In this document: piece after piece, positions 21,797-30,588 of the stretch
Layout: each line of letters begins with the position of its first letter
Position numbering within the stretch: position 1 is the stretch's first letter
Assembly (NCBI GenBank): GCA_963844325.1
Contig: CAWJNV010000002.1
Location: 6,882,001-6,946,000 of the forward strand
Direction of reading: 5' to 3'
Source of the DNA: CADCTQ01 sp963844325
Lineage (GTDB): Bacteria > Bacteroidota > Bacteroidia > Cytophagales > 172606-1
DNA length: 64,000 nucleotides
The notes under the pieces: generated by a model
The model's input: the letters and a program-made list of their open reading frames with translations, nothing else
What the model was told of the DNA's origin: nothing
The model's database searches: none
Program-made: the position numbers and the translations under genes

Positions 21797-22576
21797 ATGC
21801 CAAACCCCTTTCCTTTGACCCACTTCGTGTACGACGGTTCGTTTGAAGGCCTGCTTACGGCCGTGTTCGACGTGTACGACCGGAAGGCCGCCGCGGCCCG
21901 CCTCGTGCCGGTGGAACGCTACCAGCCCGACGCCTTTGCCGCGAAGGTGGACGTAGCAACCGACGACGCCAAAGCGAACCGCGTGTGGAAGGGCCTGCAC
22001 AAAAAGCTGTCGCCGGGAGCCCTGCGGAACGTATTTTCGGTCTACCTCTCCGAACGGCCCGACCGCGAAGACCTGCTGCTGGCCTTCTGCCGGATGGTGT
22101 TCGCCACCGACGACAAGGTGGAAGAAAACTTCAGTTCGCCGGTGGTGTTGCAGATTGCCCAGATCGGCAAGCAGTTGCACCGCGAAAAGCACCGGTTCGA
22201 GGCCTTTGTGCGGTTCGTGCAGCTGGAAGACGGCACGTACTTCGCCACCATCGACCCCGACTTCAACGTGCTGCCCCTCATCACGCCGCACTTCACCGAC
22301 CGCTACGCCGACCAGGTCTGGATCATCTACGACACGCGGCGGCGCTACGGCATGCACTACGACGGCCGCACCGTACAGGAAGTACGCTTCCAGTTTCTGC
22401 CCGCGGCGTCCGGCGTGCACACCACCGGGGTGGAAAGCCCGCACGAAGACCTGTACCAGCGGCTCTGGCAGGCGTACTACCAGAGCGTCAACATCCCGGC
22501 CCGCCGCAACCTCAAACTGCACCGCCAGCACGTACCGATCCGGTACTGGAAATACCTGACGGAGAAAAAATTGTAG
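21797..22576 (+). CDS. TIGR03915-family putative DNA repair protein
   Basis: This 259-residue protein matches the family that accompanies the TIGR03916 radical SAM protein and is sometimes fused to a uracil-DNA-glycosylase domain. It begins FVYDGSFEGLLTAVFDVY, has the conserved RFVQLEDGTYFATIDPDFNVLPL, and then DQVWIIYDTRRRYGMHYDG. The C-terminus here (PARRNLKLHRQHVPIRYW) contains no UDG domain, so this is the short form. The presumed role is with the radical SAM enzyme in DNA base repair or modification. The start ATG 21797 follows the fold-back element by about 36 nt. Two small palindromes follow the stop immediately. Confidence 0.88.
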   Translation: MPNPFPLTHFVYDGSFEGLLTAVFDVYDRKAAAARLVPVERYQPDAFAAKVDVATDDAKANRVWKGLHKKLSPGALRNVFSVYLSERPDREDLLLAFCRMVFATDDKVEENFSSPVVLQIAQIGKQLHREKHRFEAFVRFVQLEDGTYFATIDPDFNVLPLITPHFTDRYADQVWIIYDTRRRYGMHYDGRTVQEVRFQFLPAASGVHTTGVESPHEDLYQRLWQAYYQSVNIPARRNLKLHRQHVPIRYWKYLTEKKL

Positions 22577-22577
22577 A

Positions 22578-22631
22578 GCCGCGATTCATCGCGGCTGACC
22601 AGTCGCCCGCAACGCCGCGATGAATCGCGGC
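22578..22631. repeat. Paired palindromes (GCCGCGATTCATCGCGGC type)
   Basis: GCCGCGATTCATCGCGGC (22578-22595) and its reverse complement (22614-22631) are 18 nt apart by inner ends. Each is itself nearly palindromic. The element begins 2 nt after the TIGR03915 stop codon and could form either two small hairpins or one large one. Confidence 0.85.
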
Positions 22632-22648
22632 GCTGCGGTATAACAATT

Positions 22649-22686
22649 GCCCCGGCAACCCGTTTAGTGGAGATACTTGCCGGGGC
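22649..22686 (+). terminator. Terminator-like hairpin
   Basis: A 10-bp stem GCCCCGGCAA / TTGCCGGGGC with an 18-nt loop is followed by a short TATTTT. It lies between the repair gene and the MFS gene, 23 nt before the latter's ATG. It may terminate upstream transcription or shape the MFS leader. Confidence 0.6.
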
Positions 22687-22708
22687 TATTTTCCGGTGGG
22701 GGCACTAT

Positions 22709-24010
22709 ATGCCATCTGACTCCCTGACGCTGAGTAACAGCCGGCCGCTGCGCTACGTTGCCTTTTTCTACCTGTACGTGATGCAGGGTTTGCCCTCGGG
22801 CTTTGCCCTTACCGCCGTTGCCAACTACCTCATTGCCGAAGGGGTGAGTGCCGCGGCCGTGGGTTCGTTCGTGGCGGTGGTCGGCCTGCCGTGGGCCGTG
22901 CAATTTGCGTGGGGCCCCGTGATTGACCGCTTCCAGCAGTCGGTGATGGGCCGCCGCAAACCGTGGGTGGTGCTTTCGCAACTGGTAGCCTTCCTGGCCT
23001 CCCTCGGCATCCTCACCATCGATGACCCCGTCCGGCAACTGGGCGCCCTTTCCCTGGCTTTCTTCATCCACAGCGTTTTTGCCTCCATCCAGGACGCCAG
23101 CGTGGACGCCATGGCCATCGGCATTACCCCCGAAAACGAACGGGGCCGGGTCAACGCCTTCATGCGCGGCGGCATGCTCACGGGCGTCGGGCTCGGGGCG
23201 GCGCTGTTTGCCTACCTGATCCGGGCGTACGGTTTTTTCCCGGCGGCCCTGGCCCAGTCGCTCCTGCTGCTGCTGTTTACGGCCTTCACCTTCTTCCTCC
23301 GGGAACGCCCCGGCGACGCCCTGCTGCCGACCCGGCGGAAGCGCCGGGCGACGCCCGTGCCACCCGGCGGGGCGCCGCCGCCCGACCTGCGTTGGCTGTT
23401 CGGGGAGTTGTTCCGCGGCCTGGCAACCCGGCAAAGCCTGCGGCTGTTCGGGGCCTCGGCCCTGGTGTACCTGTGCATCAGCCTGTTTACCCGGGCCCTG
23501 CCAGTTCACCTCATCCAGGAGTTGCACTGGTCCGACACTTCGGTGTCCATCCTGCGGGGCACGTACGGCACGGTGGTTACGCTGGTCATCATTTTCACGG
23601 GCGGCGTGCTGGCCGACCGGTTCGGAGCCCGGCGGATGTTGCTGTACGTAACGTTGTTCGTCGGGGTGTTCCTGCTGGGTTTCAACCTGTTGGCCCCGTG
23701 GTGGGTGCACGAAGGGGTGGCTACGGGTGGACAGGTACTTTGGTACATGATCGACCCGATCTTCAGCGTGGCGGCCATGCCCGTGCTGATGGCCATTTGC
23801 CGCAAAGGCGTGGAAGGCTCCCAGTTTACCACCTACATGGCGCTGGTCAACCTCGTGGACATTGCCGGGGCGTACGTCTCGGGGCAGGCCATGACGTGGG
23901 TGAAGGCTCCCGTGATCGGGCTGGCCGGCGGCGGGTTGGTGCTGTTGGCCGCCCTGCTGGTCTTTGCTTCCACCCGGAAGGATAAAAAGTTGGCAGTGAG
24001 CAGTAAGTGA
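22709..24010 (+). CDS. Major facilitator superfamily transporter (AmpG/PAT-like)
   Basis: This 433-residue integral membrane protein has about twelve hydrophobic helices. The start of the family is clear (FFYLYVMQGLPSGFALTAVA), and the loop 2-3 motif GPVIDRFQQSVMGRRKPWVV is typical of AmpG-like and PAT-family members. AmpG proteins import anhydromuropeptides or related solutes in exchange with protons; the real substrate here is unknown. I start at ATG 22709, because an earlier GTG at 22667 lies inside the preceding hairpin. The last codons and the TGA stop are made of a heptamer-like repeat arm (from 23999), so the C-terminus AVSSK is repeat-derived. Confidence 0.88.
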   Translation: MPSDSLTLSNSRPLRYVAFFYLYVMQGLPSGFALTAVANYLIAEGVSAAAVGSFVAVVGLPWAVQFAWGPVIDRFQQSVMGRRKPWVVLSQLVAFLASLGILTIDDPVRQLGALSLAFFIHSVFASIQDASVDAMAIGITPENERGRVNAFMRGGMLTGVGLGAALFAYLIRAYGFFPAALAQSLLLLLFTAFTFFLRERPGDALLPTRRKRRATPVPPGGAPPPDLRWLFGELFRGLATRQSLRLFGASALVYLCISLFTRALPVHLIQELHWSDTSVSILRGTYGTVVTLVIIFTGGVLADRFGARRMLLYVTLFVGVFLLGFNLLAPWWVHEGVATGGQVLWYMIDPIFSVAAMPVLMAICRKGVEGSQFTTYMALVNLVDIAGAYVSGQAMTWVKAPVIGLAGGGLVLLAALLVFASTRKDKKLAVSSK

Positions 24011-24141
24011 ACTGACAAGAAAGGTTGAATGGCTATATGGCTGAATGGTTAATTGTTGAATGGTTATATGGCTTTGGGAGTATTGAATCAGCCATTCAAC
24101 CATACAGCCATTCAACCATTCTTGTCAGTTCACTTACTGCT
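23999..24141. repeat. Inverted repeat with 52-nt arms overlapping the MFS stop codon
   Basis: Arms at 23999-24050 and 24090-24141 match at 48 of 52 positions. The outer part reads AGCAGTAAGTGAACTGACAAG, with seven- and eight-nt words, and the inner part is made of words such as GGTTGAAT, GGCTATAT and GGCTGAAT. The MFS stop codon (24008-24010) lies inside the left arm. Confidence 0.85.
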
Positions 24142-24254
24142 TACCCTTTCCCATCCGGCAGGGGTGGGTTTAAAACAAAATGGGTTATTTTACGGCCTGC
24201 CATTTGCGGAGGCGCAATGCCCTGGTGCGTGCGCCGTCAAGCCTTTGCCCGTCC

Positions 24255-25991
24255 ATGAAAAAACACCTGTTGCTCATCGCATTGTCCTGCCACATGACCC
24301 TCGCCCAAAACGCCCTGCAAACCAAGTTTGAACGCACCAACGGCCGCGAAACCGTGACCTACGCCGAAGGCATGGCCTACTACCGCCAACTCGACGCGGC
24401 GTTCGAAACCATCCGGCTGATCGAATGCGGCCCCACCGATACGGGCATTCCTTTGCACGTGGCCGTGCTGTCGCCCGATGGTACCTTCGACCCGGAGGCC
24501 ATCCGGCGGCAGGGCAAGGCAGTGCTGCTGGTCAACAACGCCATTCACCCGGGCGAACCCGACGGCGTGGACGCCTCAATGATGCTGCTGCGCGACCTGG
24601 CCGGCGACAAAAAGCTGAAGGACAAACTGGCCAACCTTGTGCTGGTGGTGGTGCCGTTCTACAACATCGGCGGGGTGCTCAACCGCAACCGCACCACCCG
24701 GGTCAACCAGACGGGCCCCGCCGAATACGGCTTCCGCGGCAACGACCGCAACTACGACCTCAACCGCGACTTCATCAAAAACGACACCCGCAACGCCCGG
24801 GCGTTTGCTGAAATCTACCACACCTGGCAGCCCGACGTGTTCGTGGACACCCACGTGAGCAACGGGGCCGACTACCCCTACGTGATGACGCTGATTGCCA
24901 CCCAGCACAACAAGCTGGGCGCCGTACTGGGCCGCTACCTGGAAGACACCTTTACCCCGCGCCTCACCCGGGAACTGGCGGCCCGTAAATTTGAGATGAC
25001 GCCCTACGTCAACCCGCTCAAAGAAACGCCGGATTCGGGCCTGGTGCAGTTCATGGAGTGGCCCCGCTACTCCACCGGGTACACGGCCCTGTTCGGCACC
25101 CTCGGCTTCATGCCCGAAACGCACATGCTCAAGCCCTACGACCAGCGGGTACAATCCACCTACGCCCTGCTGCAATCGTTCGTGAAGCTGGTCAACGAGG
25201 AACACGCCACCCTGCGCAAGCTCCGGCAGGAGACGCGCCAGGCGGTGCAGGCGCAGCGGGAATTCGTGATCGACTGGCAGCTCGACGAAAGCCGGCACAC
25301 GCCCATTTCCTTCAGGGGCTACGCGGCCGGGCGCAAGCCCAGCGCCGTGAGCGGCCAGCCCCGCCTCTACTACGACCGCACCAAGCCCTTCACCAAAACG
25401 ATTCCCTTCTACAACCAGTACGTGCCCAAAACGACCGTGCAGGCTCCCGCGGCCTACGTGATTCCGGCGGCCTGGGCGGAAGTAGCCGACCGGCTCCGGC
25501 TGAACCGCATTGCGCTGACGCCGCTCGAAAAAGACACCACGCTGACCGTAGAGGCGTACTACATCGAGGACTTCCAGACCCTTAAAAACCCCTTCGAAGG
25601 GCACTACCTGCACCATAGCACGCAGGTGCGGCGCGAAACGCAGACAATCACTTTCTACCGGGGCGACCTGCTGGCGTACGCGAACCAGCCGGGCAACCGC
25701 TACCTGGTAGAAACGCTGGAGCCGCAGGCCCCTGATTCCTTCTTCAACTGGAATTTTTTCGACGCCATTCTCCAGCAAAAGGAAGGCTACTCGGATTACG
25801 TGTTCGAGGACCTGGCCGCCGACCTGCTGGCCCGCGACCCGCAACTGAAGGCAAAGCTCGAAGCCCGCAAGCGCAGCGACCCCGCCTTTGCCGCCGATGC
25901 GGTCGCCCAGCTTGACTTCGTGTACCGCCACTCTCCCTACTACGAAGTGACGCACCGGCGCTACCCGGTGTTCCGGTTGTTACATCAATAG
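24255..25991 (+). CDS. M14-family zinc carboxypeptidase, secreted
   Basis: This 578-residue protein has a signal peptide (MKKHLLLIALSCHMTLAQ) and an M14 carboxypeptidase domain. The zinc ligands are in NNAIHPGEPDG (HxxE) and the third His in FVDTHVSNGADYPY. The conserved Arg/Asn part is RGNDRNYDLNRDF, and the general-base Glu is probably in the region SGLVQFMEWP or GTLGFMPETHML. The C-terminal 230 residues are an extra beta-rich domain usual for Bacteroidota members. It should act in the periplasm or outside the cell on peptides or peptidoglycan. I start at ATG 24255; an earlier in-frame start lacks a signal-like sequence. The trehalase gene follows 41 nt later on the same strand. Confidence 0.9.
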   Translation: MKKHLLLIALSCHMTLAQNALQTKFERTNGRETVTYAEGMAYYRQLDAAFETIRLIECGPTDTGIPLHVAVLSPDGTFDPEAIRRQGKAVLLVNNAIHPGEPDGVDASMMLLRDLAGDKKLKDKLANLVLVVVPFYNIGGVLNRNRTTRVNQTGPAEYGFRGNDRNYDLNRDFIKNDTRNARAFAEIYHTWQPDVFVDTHVSNGADYPYVMTLIATQHNKLGAVLGRYLEDTFTPRLTRELAARKFEMTPYVNPLKETPDSGLVQFMEWPRYSTGYTALFGTLGFMPETHMLKPYDQRVQSTYALLQSFVKLVNEEHATLRKLRQETRQAVQAQREFVIDWQLDESRHTPISFRGYAAGRKPSAVSGQPRLYYDRTKPFTKTIPFYNQYVPKTTVQAPAAYVIPAAWAEVADRLRLNRIALTPLEKDTTLTVEAYYIEDFQTLKNPFEGHYLHHSTQVRRETQTITFYRGDLLAYANQPGNRYLVETLEPQAPDSFFNWNFFDAILQQKEGYSDYVFEDLAADLLARDPQLKAKLEARKRSDPAFAADAVAQLDFVYRHSPYYEVTHRRYPVFRLLHQ

Positions 25992-26032
25992 TCGCTCTTT
26001 TCCGTACATAACCCGAAGTCCCGTTTCCCGTT

Positions 26033-27628
26033 ATGCAAAAGACTATTTCTTACCTGCTGGTGTTCCTGCTCCTGGTTGGGTGCCGGGATGCCGCCCAAAA
26101 CGTTGCGCGGAAGGCCTACGTGCCCGACGAACAACTGGGTGAACTGTTCCACGACGCGCAGATGGCCCGGGTTTTCCCCGATTCCAAGACCTTTGCCGAC
26201 TGCCAGCCCCGCTTTGCCGTCGAAGAGATCACGGCCGCGTACCGCAAGGAGCGGCAAGGCAAGAGCTTCAACCTCAAGGACTTCGTGTACCGCAACTTCG
26301 TGGTGCCCGCGCCGCAGACCGTGCCGCCCACCGCCCCCGAAGTACGCACGATGGCCGAACACATCCGCAGCAACTGGGCCCGCCTCATCCGGCCGCCCGA
26401 CTCGCTGTCGGAACGGAGTTCGCTGCTGCCGCTGCCCTACCCCTACATCGTGCCGGGCGGCCGGTTCCGGGAAATTTACTACTGGGACACGTACTTTACC
26501 TGCCTGGGCCTGGCCGCCTCCGGCCGCTGGGACCTGGTGGGCAACATGACCAAAAACTTCGCTTACCTCATTGATACCTACGGGTTCATTCCCAACGGCA
26601 ACCGCACCTATTACCTGAGCCGTTCGCAGCCGCCGTTCTTTTCGCACATGGTCATGCTGCTGGGCGAATTCAAGGGCCTCGACACGGCGGCCGTGTACCT
26701 GCCCCAGCTCGAAAAGGAGTACGCCTTCTGGATGGACGGCCGCAACAAACTGACCGACGACAATCCCGCCCACCGGCACGTGGTGCGGCTCGCCGGCGGC
26801 ACGTACCTGAACCGCTACTGGGACGCGGCCGAAAAGCCCCGTCCGGAGGCGTACCGCGAAGATTTTACGCTGGCGCAGGGGCTGCCCGAGGCGGAACAAA
26901 AACGGCTGTACCGCAACATCCGGGCGGCCTGCGAATCGGGCTGGGACTTCAGCAGCCGCTGGTTTGCCGACGGCAAGAACCTCTCCAGCATCGTTACTAC
27001 CGAGATCATTCCCGTGGACCTGAACAGCCTGCTGTACCACCTGGAAGAAACGCTGGCAACGCTCTACGACCACCGCGGCAACACCGGCAAGGCCGCCGGC
27101 TACCGCAAGCTGGCCCAGGCCCGCCGCAACGCCATCCTGCGCTACTGCTGGGACGAGGCGAAGGGCTTTTTCGGGGATTATCACTACCCGTCGGGCAAAC
27201 CCACCGGCCGGCTCTCGATGGCGGCGGCCTACCCGCTGTGGATGGGCATCGCCGACTCATTGCAGGCCGTACGGGTTGCCGCGCGGTTGCAGAAGGAGTT
27301 CCTGGCCGAAGGCGGCGTGGCGACCACCCTGGCCGCCACCAGGCAGCAGTGGGATTACCCCAACGGCTGGCCGCCCCTCCAGTGGATTGCCGTAAAGGGC
27401 CTCACCCGCTACCAACAACCCGAACTGGCCAGCCTGCTCCGCAACCGGTGGCTGAAGGTGAACCGGCGCGTGTACGACCGGACGGGCCGGATGGTGGAAA
27501 AGTACAACGTGGTGGACATGAGCCTGGAGGCGGGCGGCGGCGAATACCCCGTGCAGGACGGCTTCGGCTGGACCAACGGCGTGGCCCTCGACCTGCTGGC
27601 CCAGGACTCGGTGCAGGTGCGGCAGTAA
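26033..27628 (+). CDS. treA: Alpha,alpha-trehalase (GH37), lipoprotein
   Basis: This 531-residue enzyme hydrolyses trehalose to two glucose molecules. Both family signatures are present: PGGRFREIYYWDTYFT (signature 1) and QWDYPNGWPPLQ (signature 2), with the glycine-rich GGGGEYPVQDGFGWTNGV-like end. The N-terminus is a lipoprotein signal with lipobox LLLVGC (Cys17), so it acts from the periplasm or surface. Length is normal for bacterial periplasmic trehalases. It is on the same strand as the M14 peptidase gene, with 41 nt between, and is followed by an AT-rich 170-nt gap before the Spl-family gene. Confidence 0.95.
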   Translation: MQKTISYLLVFLLLVGCRDAAQNVARKAYVPDEQLGELFHDAQMARVFPDSKTFADCQPRFAVEEITAAYRKERQGKSFNLKDFVYRNFVVPAPQTVPPTAPEVRTMAEHIRSNWARLIRPPDSLSERSSLLPLPYPYIVPGGRFREIYYWDTYFTCLGLAASGRWDLVGNMTKNFAYLIDTYGFIPNGNRTYYLSRSQPPFFSHMVMLLGEFKGLDTAAVYLPQLEKEYAFWMDGRNKLTDDNPAHRHVVRLAGGTYLNRYWDAAEKPRPEAYREDFTLAQGLPEAEQKRLYRNIRAACESGWDFSSRWFADGKNLSSIVTTEIIPVDLNSLLYHLEETLATLYDHRGNTGKAAGYRKLAQARRNAILRYCWDEAKGFFGDYHYPSGKPTGRLSMAAAYPLWMGIADSLQAVRVAARLQKEFLAEGGVATTLAATRQQWDYPNGWPPLQWIAVKGLTRYQQPELASLLRNRWLKVNRRVYDRTGRMVEKYNVVDMSLEAGGGEYPVQDGFGWTNGVALDLLAQDSVQVRQ

Positions 27629-27800
27629 GCCGGGTAAAATACGGGCCGCCCGCCCGTGTCTCACTCAGACGGCTTTCGGATGGAAAGGCACTTTTTTACT
27701 CAGAAAAATCACTAAAATAAATACACAATTCTCTGTAAATCAATCGATTAAATAAAAAAACCAGGGAACTGTGCGGCGGGCCGGGGCGTTGTAGCAATGT

Positions 27801-28832
27801 ATGCGAACCATTGATCCGAAGACTATTTTCTATACGCCCGACGCGTTGAACGACCGCGGGATGAAGGTTATGCTCTCCTACCCCGACGCGCAACGGGAAG
27901 AAATTGCGCAACACAACCGGCTGCCCGAACTCTCCGGCAACCACTACAAAATCAAATCCGACGTGCTGGTGCTGGGCCGGCTCAAGACGCTCACCTGCCG
28001 GGAGAGCGGCCGCAGTTCCGACTTCATTGCCCCCAGCCTCGCCAATGGCTGCGTCGGCGCCTGCGGCTACTGCTACGTGGACCGCAACAAGCGGTACAAC
28101 CCCGTCACCGTATTCACCAACACCGACGAGATTCTGGCGGCCGTGGACAAGCACGTGCGCAAGCAGCCCTGGGCCAAGACGCCCAACCAGACGCACGCCC
28201 AGTACTACACCTACGACATCGGCTGCAACTCCGACGTGTCGGTGGACGCCAGCCTGTCGGACGCCGTGCGGACGGCAATCGCGTTTTTCCGCCAGCACCC
28301 GCGGGCTTTTGCCACGTTTGCCACCAAGTTCGTGAACCCCGAACTGCTCACCTACGACCCGCAGCGCAAGACGCGCATCCGGTTCAGCCTGCTGCCCTCG
28401 CGGGTGAGCAAACTCGTGGACGTGCGCTGCGACCCCGTGGAGCAACGCATTGAGGCCATCAACGATTTCTACGAGGCCGGCTACGACGTGCACGTCAACT
28501 TCTCCCCGGTGATCCAGTACGAAGGCTGGCTCGACGACTACCGGCAGTTGTTTGAGCACCTCAACGACAAAGTACACCCCAAGGTCAAGGCGCAGATGGC
28601 ATCGGAGGTGATCTTCCTGACGCACAACTACTGGCAGCACCAGGCCAACCTGGGCATCAACCCCAAGGCTGAAGAGGTGTTGTGGCGGCCCGACATCCAG
28701 GAGACCAAGCGCAGCCAGTTCGGCGGCATCAACGTGCGGTACCAGCACCAGCTCAAGGCCCGTCTCATCGACGACTTCAAGGCGTTGCAGGGCGAAGTCA
28801 TTCCGTGGTGCCCGATCCGGTACATCTTCTAG
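27801..28832 (+). CDS. Spore-photoproduct-lyase-family radical SAM protein
   Basis: The 343-residue product belongs to the Spl-like family found in non-sporulating bacteria. The radical SAM motif CVGACGYC (Cx3Cx2C) is at about residues 81-88, followed by YVDRNKRYNPVTVFTN. YDIGCNSDVSVDASL and PSRVSKLVDVRCDP are further family blocks. True spore photoproduct lyases reverse UV thymine dimers; members in Bacteroidota are of uncertain substrate, so a role in DNA repair is plausible but not shown. The start ATG 27801 is preceded by an AT-rich gap. A perfect 24-bp inverted repeat begins 3 nt after its stop. Confidence 0.88.
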   Translation: MRTIDPKTIFYTPDALNDRGMKVMLSYPDAQREEIAQHNRLPELSGNHYKIKSDVLVLGRLKTLTCRESGRSSDFIAPSLANGCVGACGYCYVDRNKRYNPVTVFTNTDEILAAVDKHVRKQPWAKTPNQTHAQYYTYDIGCNSDVSVDASLSDAVRTAIAFFRQHPRAFATFATKFVNPELLTYDPQRKTRIRFSLLPSRVSKLVDVRCDPVEQRIEAINDFYEAGYDVHVNFSPVIQYEGWLDDYRQLFEHLNDKVHPKVKAQMASEVIFLTHNYWQHQANLGINPKAEEVLWRPDIQETKRSQFGGINVRYQHQLKARLIDDFKALQGEVIPWCPIRYIF

Positions 28833-28835
28833 CAC

Positions 28836-28908
28836 AGTGATCAGTAAACAGTAATCAGTTGGCTTCGATCACTCAGGCGTAGCCACTGATTACTGTTTAC
28901 TGATCACT
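28836..28908. repeat. Perfect 24-bp inverted repeat (TGATCAG/TAAACAG heptamers)
   Basis: Arms at 28836-28859 and 28885-28908 are perfect reverse complements with a 25-nt loop. The left arm reads in 7-nt words TGATCAG, TAAACAG, TAATCAG. It begins 3 nt after the Spl-family stop codon and could act as a terminator, although no T-tract follows. Confidence 0.9.
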
Positions 28909-28991
28909 GCCCACTGCCCCTTCCTATCCTAACCGGCGCTTTTCCGTATAAGGAAGAAAAAACGATTCGCAACGGGTGAATGACCGGGCCC

Positions 28992-29025
28992 TTGTCTCCT
29001 GTCTCACGTCTCGATTCCAACGTCT
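28992..29025. repeat. Unpaired heptameric arm (AGACAGG family)
   Basis: Read on the minus strand, this tract consists of AGACGTT, GGAATCG, AGACGTG, AGACAGG, AGACAA. The same words occur in the right arm of the element at 44217-44406 and in 20492-20568. I find no matching opposite arm nearby. It ends 6 nt before the UspA start codon, so it would be in that gene's leader. Confidence 0.7.
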
Positions 29026-29031
29026 ATTTTT

Positions 29032-29904
29032 ATGCAGATCAGAACCATCCTTTTTCCCACTGACTTTTCGGACGTCGCGTCCAACGCGCTGGATTACGCG
29101 GGCAGCTGGGCCGGCCGGCTCGACGCCGAACTCATCCTGCTGCACGTCAACAGCAACCTGTACGGTAGTCCGGCGGCGGAGGCTGGCTCCATTCCGCTGG
29201 ATACGGTGAACACCCGGCTCGTCAACGCCAAGCTGGAAAGCTTATTGCAGGACGTGACCACGCGGTTTGGCGTCCGCACCCGAACGCACATCGAGGACGG
29301 CCAGCCCGGCGACGTGATTCCGAAAGTAGCCCGCGACACGAATACCGACCTGATCGTGATGGGCTCGGCGGGGGCGTCGGGGTACACGCAACTGTTCGGA
29401 ACCAACCTGACCACCAAGGTGATGGCCGAAACCCGCTACCCGATCCTGATCATTCCGCAGGAAGCCGAATACGAACCCCTGCGCAACTGGGCGTACGCCT
29501 CCGACCTCCAGGGCCGCGAAGAACTGCTGGTGGATGCCCTCCTGCACCTGGCCGCCCAACTGGAAGCCCACGTAGAACTGCTGCATGTGCAGAAAGACCC
29601 GGAGGTTACCAAGTCGAAAGGGTACATCCTGGACAACCTGCGGCAGCGGCACGGCGACGCCAACCTGAGCTACCAACTGCTGCCCGGCACCCACGTATTG
29701 CAGGAGATCGACCACTACGTGGAGCAAAAACAACCCGACATGCTGGTGATGGTGCGCCACGACCACAGCTTCTGGGACCGGCTGTTCAACCGCGACAAAG
29801 TAGCCTATTCCGCCACCCGCACCAACTTCCCGATGCTGGTGCTGCACGCCCAGGGCGAACTCGGAATGGGTACGGCACACGCCCTACCGGCAGGAGGGGT
29901 GTAA
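29032..29904 (+). CDS. Universal stress protein with two UspA domains
   Basis: This 290-residue cytosolic protein is a tandem UspA protein. Domain 1 (residues 1-142) begins IRTILFPTDFSDVASNALDYA and ends with the nucleotide-binding GSAGASGYTQLFGTNLTTKV, close to the G-x2-G-x9-G-S/T rule. Domain 2 (about 148-285) is more divergent (NWAYASDLQGREELLVDAL ... MVRHDHSFWDRLF). Tandem UspA proteins bind ATP or AMP and help survive stress or growth arrest; a specific role cannot be read here. A solo heptameric arm lies just before its start, and a nested inverted-repeat structure begins 4 nt after its stop. Confidence 0.92.
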   Translation: MQIRTILFPTDFSDVASNALDYAGSWAGRLDAELILLHVNSNLYGSPAAEAGSIPLDTVNTRLVNAKLESLLQDVTTRFGVRTRTHIEDGQPGDVIPKVARDTNTDLIVMGSAGASGYTQLFGTNLTTKVMAETRYPILIIPQEAEYEPLRNWAYASDLQGREELLVDALLHLAAQLEAHVELLHVQKDPEVTKSKGYILDNLRQRHGDANLSYQLLPGTHVLQEIDHYVEQKQPDMLVMVRHDHSFWDRLFNRDKVAYSATRTNFPMLVLHAQGELGMGTAHALPAGGV

Positions 29905-29907
29905 AAC

Positions 29908-30174
29908 GGAGACGGATCGGGATTTACAGGATTAAAAGATGAACAGGATTTGGGCGGGGATGCGGAGCAACTACAGAATTAATGGGCTTCTTTTCAATGG
30001 GATAGGGTTTAAACCCTATCCTACGGATAGGCATAGGCGAACCCGGTTCATAACGTTATCTTGTTCACTATCACTAGGGTAGGGTTTAAACCCTACCCCC
30101 GGAAACGGCTCCAAATCCGAAACCCCGCCTAAATCCTGTTCATCCTTTAATCCTGTAAATCCCGATCCGTCTCC
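29908..30174. repeat. Nested fold-back element: 44-bp arms enclosing paired GTTTAAAC palindromes
   Basis: The outer arms 29908-29951 and 30131-30174 match at 43 of 44 positions and carry words such as GGATTTACAGGATTAAA and GATGAACAGG. The match continues inward through GGCGGGG. Inside are two palindromes, 30000-30021 and 30077-30098, both with core AGGGTTTAAACCCT, 55 nt apart. The element fills the entire gap between two convergent genes, starting 3 nt after the UspA stop and ending 3 nt before the stop of the small membrane protein gene. Confidence 0.9.
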
Positions 30175-30177
30175 ATT

Positions 30178-30588
30178 CTATACGTTTACCGGTTCTTCGG
30201 CCGGTGCGGGCACGCGGGCTTCTTCGCGGGAGGCTTTGCAGTTCCAGCGGTTGCCGCAGCGGTTGGCGTACTGGCTGCGGAACCGCTCCCGTTCTTCGGG
30301 CGTCATCTGCGCCAGCTTTTCCTCGAACCGCTTGCGGAAGTAGCCGTTGCGGCGCCGGCGTTCCAGGCGCCAGCCCCACCAGGCCCGGACCGGGAGCAGC
30401 AGGATGCGGGAAAGCACGAACAGCGCCACGGCCTGGCCGAAGGTGATGGTGGGCCCGTCGAACAGGGCGGGCACGAGGCTGTTCCATAAGCTCATCAGCA
30501 CGAAGCAGAACAATCCGGTGCCCAACGCGGCAAAGGCGAGAAAACGGGCGGTCCGGGCGATCCAAAGTCGGTTCATGGTGGGAGGCAT
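30178..30588 (-). CDS. Small two-helix membrane protein coupled to an ECF sigma factor
   Basis: I recognise no named family in this 136-residue protein. It has two hydrophobic segments (about residues 15-40 and 50-70) and a charged cytosolic tail (GYFRKRFEEKLAQMTPEERERFRSQY) with two later Cys residues. Its ATG overlaps the TAA of the sigma factor gene (TAATG), implying translational coupling, so I choose this start over the internal ATG at 30576. A small membrane protein behind an ECF sigma gene is the usual place for an anti-sigma factor. It has no zinc-binding anti-sigma motif, so that role is only an inference. Confidence 0.72.
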   Translation of the reverse strand: MPPTMNRLWIARTARFLAFAALGTGLFCFVLMSLWNSLVPALFDGPTITFGQAVALFVLSRILLLPVRAWWGWRLERRRRNGYFRKRFEEKLAQMTPEERERFRSQYANRCGNRWNCKASREEARVPAPAEEPVNV

